Origin: Chlamydiota bacterium
Lineage (GTDB): Bacteria > Chlamydiota > Chlamydiia > Chlamydiales > Rhabdochlamydiaceae
Direction: 5' to 3'
Length of the DNA: 11,791 bases
Assembly: GCA_023269365.1 (NCBI GenBank)
Contig: JAHFTN010000036.1
Span: 1-11,791 of the forward strand
The notes under the pieces are model-generated. The model was not told where the DNA came from and searched no databases. It saw only the letters and a program-made list of their open reading frames with translations. The position numbers and the translations under genes were made by a program. Shown here one piece after another: positions 11,719-11,791 of the stretch; within the stretch, counting starts at the first letter, position 1, and the number at the start of each line of letters is the position of its first letter.

Positions 11719-11791
11719 CTTGGCGGCGACCTACTCTCCCATACTCTTGCGTACAGTACCATCGGCGATGAGGGGCTTGACTTCTGAGTTC
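11719..11791 (-). rRNA. rrf: 5S ribosomal RNA, 3' part (cut by window edge)
   Basis: Read on the minus strand, the sequence runs GAACTCAGAAGTCAAG, then GCCGATGGTACTGT, then GGGAGAGTAGGTCGCCGCC, which aligns throughout with the 3' two thirds of bacterial 5S rRNA (E. coli: GAACTCAGAAGTGAAA, GCCGATGGTAGTGT, GAGAGTAGG). About 73 bases are present; the 5' part and presumably 23S and 16S lie beyond the right edge. The 3' end is placed by the helix-closing GCCGCCAAG and is accurate to a few bases. Confidence 0.93.

Noticed and set aside
1..11791. CRISPR array, transposase or defence/toxin system
   Set aside because: No regularly spaced repeats, no transposase motifs, and no toxin-antitoxin or nuclease genes seen; the only mobile-like items are the inverted-repeat element and the ATPase remnant.

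Overview
The window looks like chromosomal DNA from a member of the Chlamydiota, most probably one of the amoeba-associated 'environmental' lineages and not the genus Chlamydia itself. The strongest pointer is a short gene at 9438-9659 (minus) whose N-terminal pattern (M-LKDT, KGNKAAAQR, RT-SI, RKES--AE) is that of the chlamydial histone H1-like protein Hc1. It lies in the order hctA - 23S rRNA methyltransferase - yajC, which from memory is also the order in Chlamydia trachomatis. A complete glutamine-dependent NAD synthetase suggests broader metabolism than in the animal-pathogenic Chlamydia (inference).

Layout. 1-142: a terminator-like hairpin and a small unexplained open frame. 143-1777 (minus): nadE. 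It is divergent from htpG (1853-3670, plus) across a 75-bp gap. 3667-3994: two strong hairpins and a decayed DUF4143-type ATPase gene of which only the two ends survive. 3998-5242 (minus): an exported purple-acid-phosphatase-like metallophosphoesterase. 5243-5727: a 485-bp gap holding a 178-bp inverted-repeat element, a perfect 46-bp palindrome touching it, and an A+T-rich promoter region. 5728-7593 (plus): a 621-residue protein I do not recognise, with a helical/coiled-coil middle. 7596-7621: a terminator. 7632-9659 (minus): yajC, rlmD-like methyltransferase and hctA-like gene as one probable operon led by hctA. 9660-9793: a divergent promoter region with hairpins. 9794-10651 (plus): a class IV PLP aminotransferase/lyase. 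10652-10916: a structured leader. 10917-11276 (plus): a small RRM RNA-binding protein with its own terminator. 11367-11678 (plus): a proline-rich unknown protein. 11677-11791 (minus): the terminator and 3' part of a 5S rRNA gene, i.e. the end of an rRNA operon entering from the right edge.

How the genes fit together. Most are housekeeping: NAD synthesis, protein folding, rRNA modification, Sec-translocon accessory, PLP enzyme and RNA binding. The hctA-rlmD-yajC unit couples a nucleoid protein to translation/secretion genes by a 4-base GTGA overlap. The lineage-specific parts are the 621-residue protein, the proline-rich 103-residue protein, the repeat element with its palindrome, and the structured leaders before hctA and the RRM gene. 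I see no CRISPR array, no intact transposase and no recognisable defence system. The most promising undescribed material is the repeat/palindrome cluster at 5345-5565, the unknown gene next to it, and the short-tailed Hc1-like protein with its 5'-terminal hairpin.
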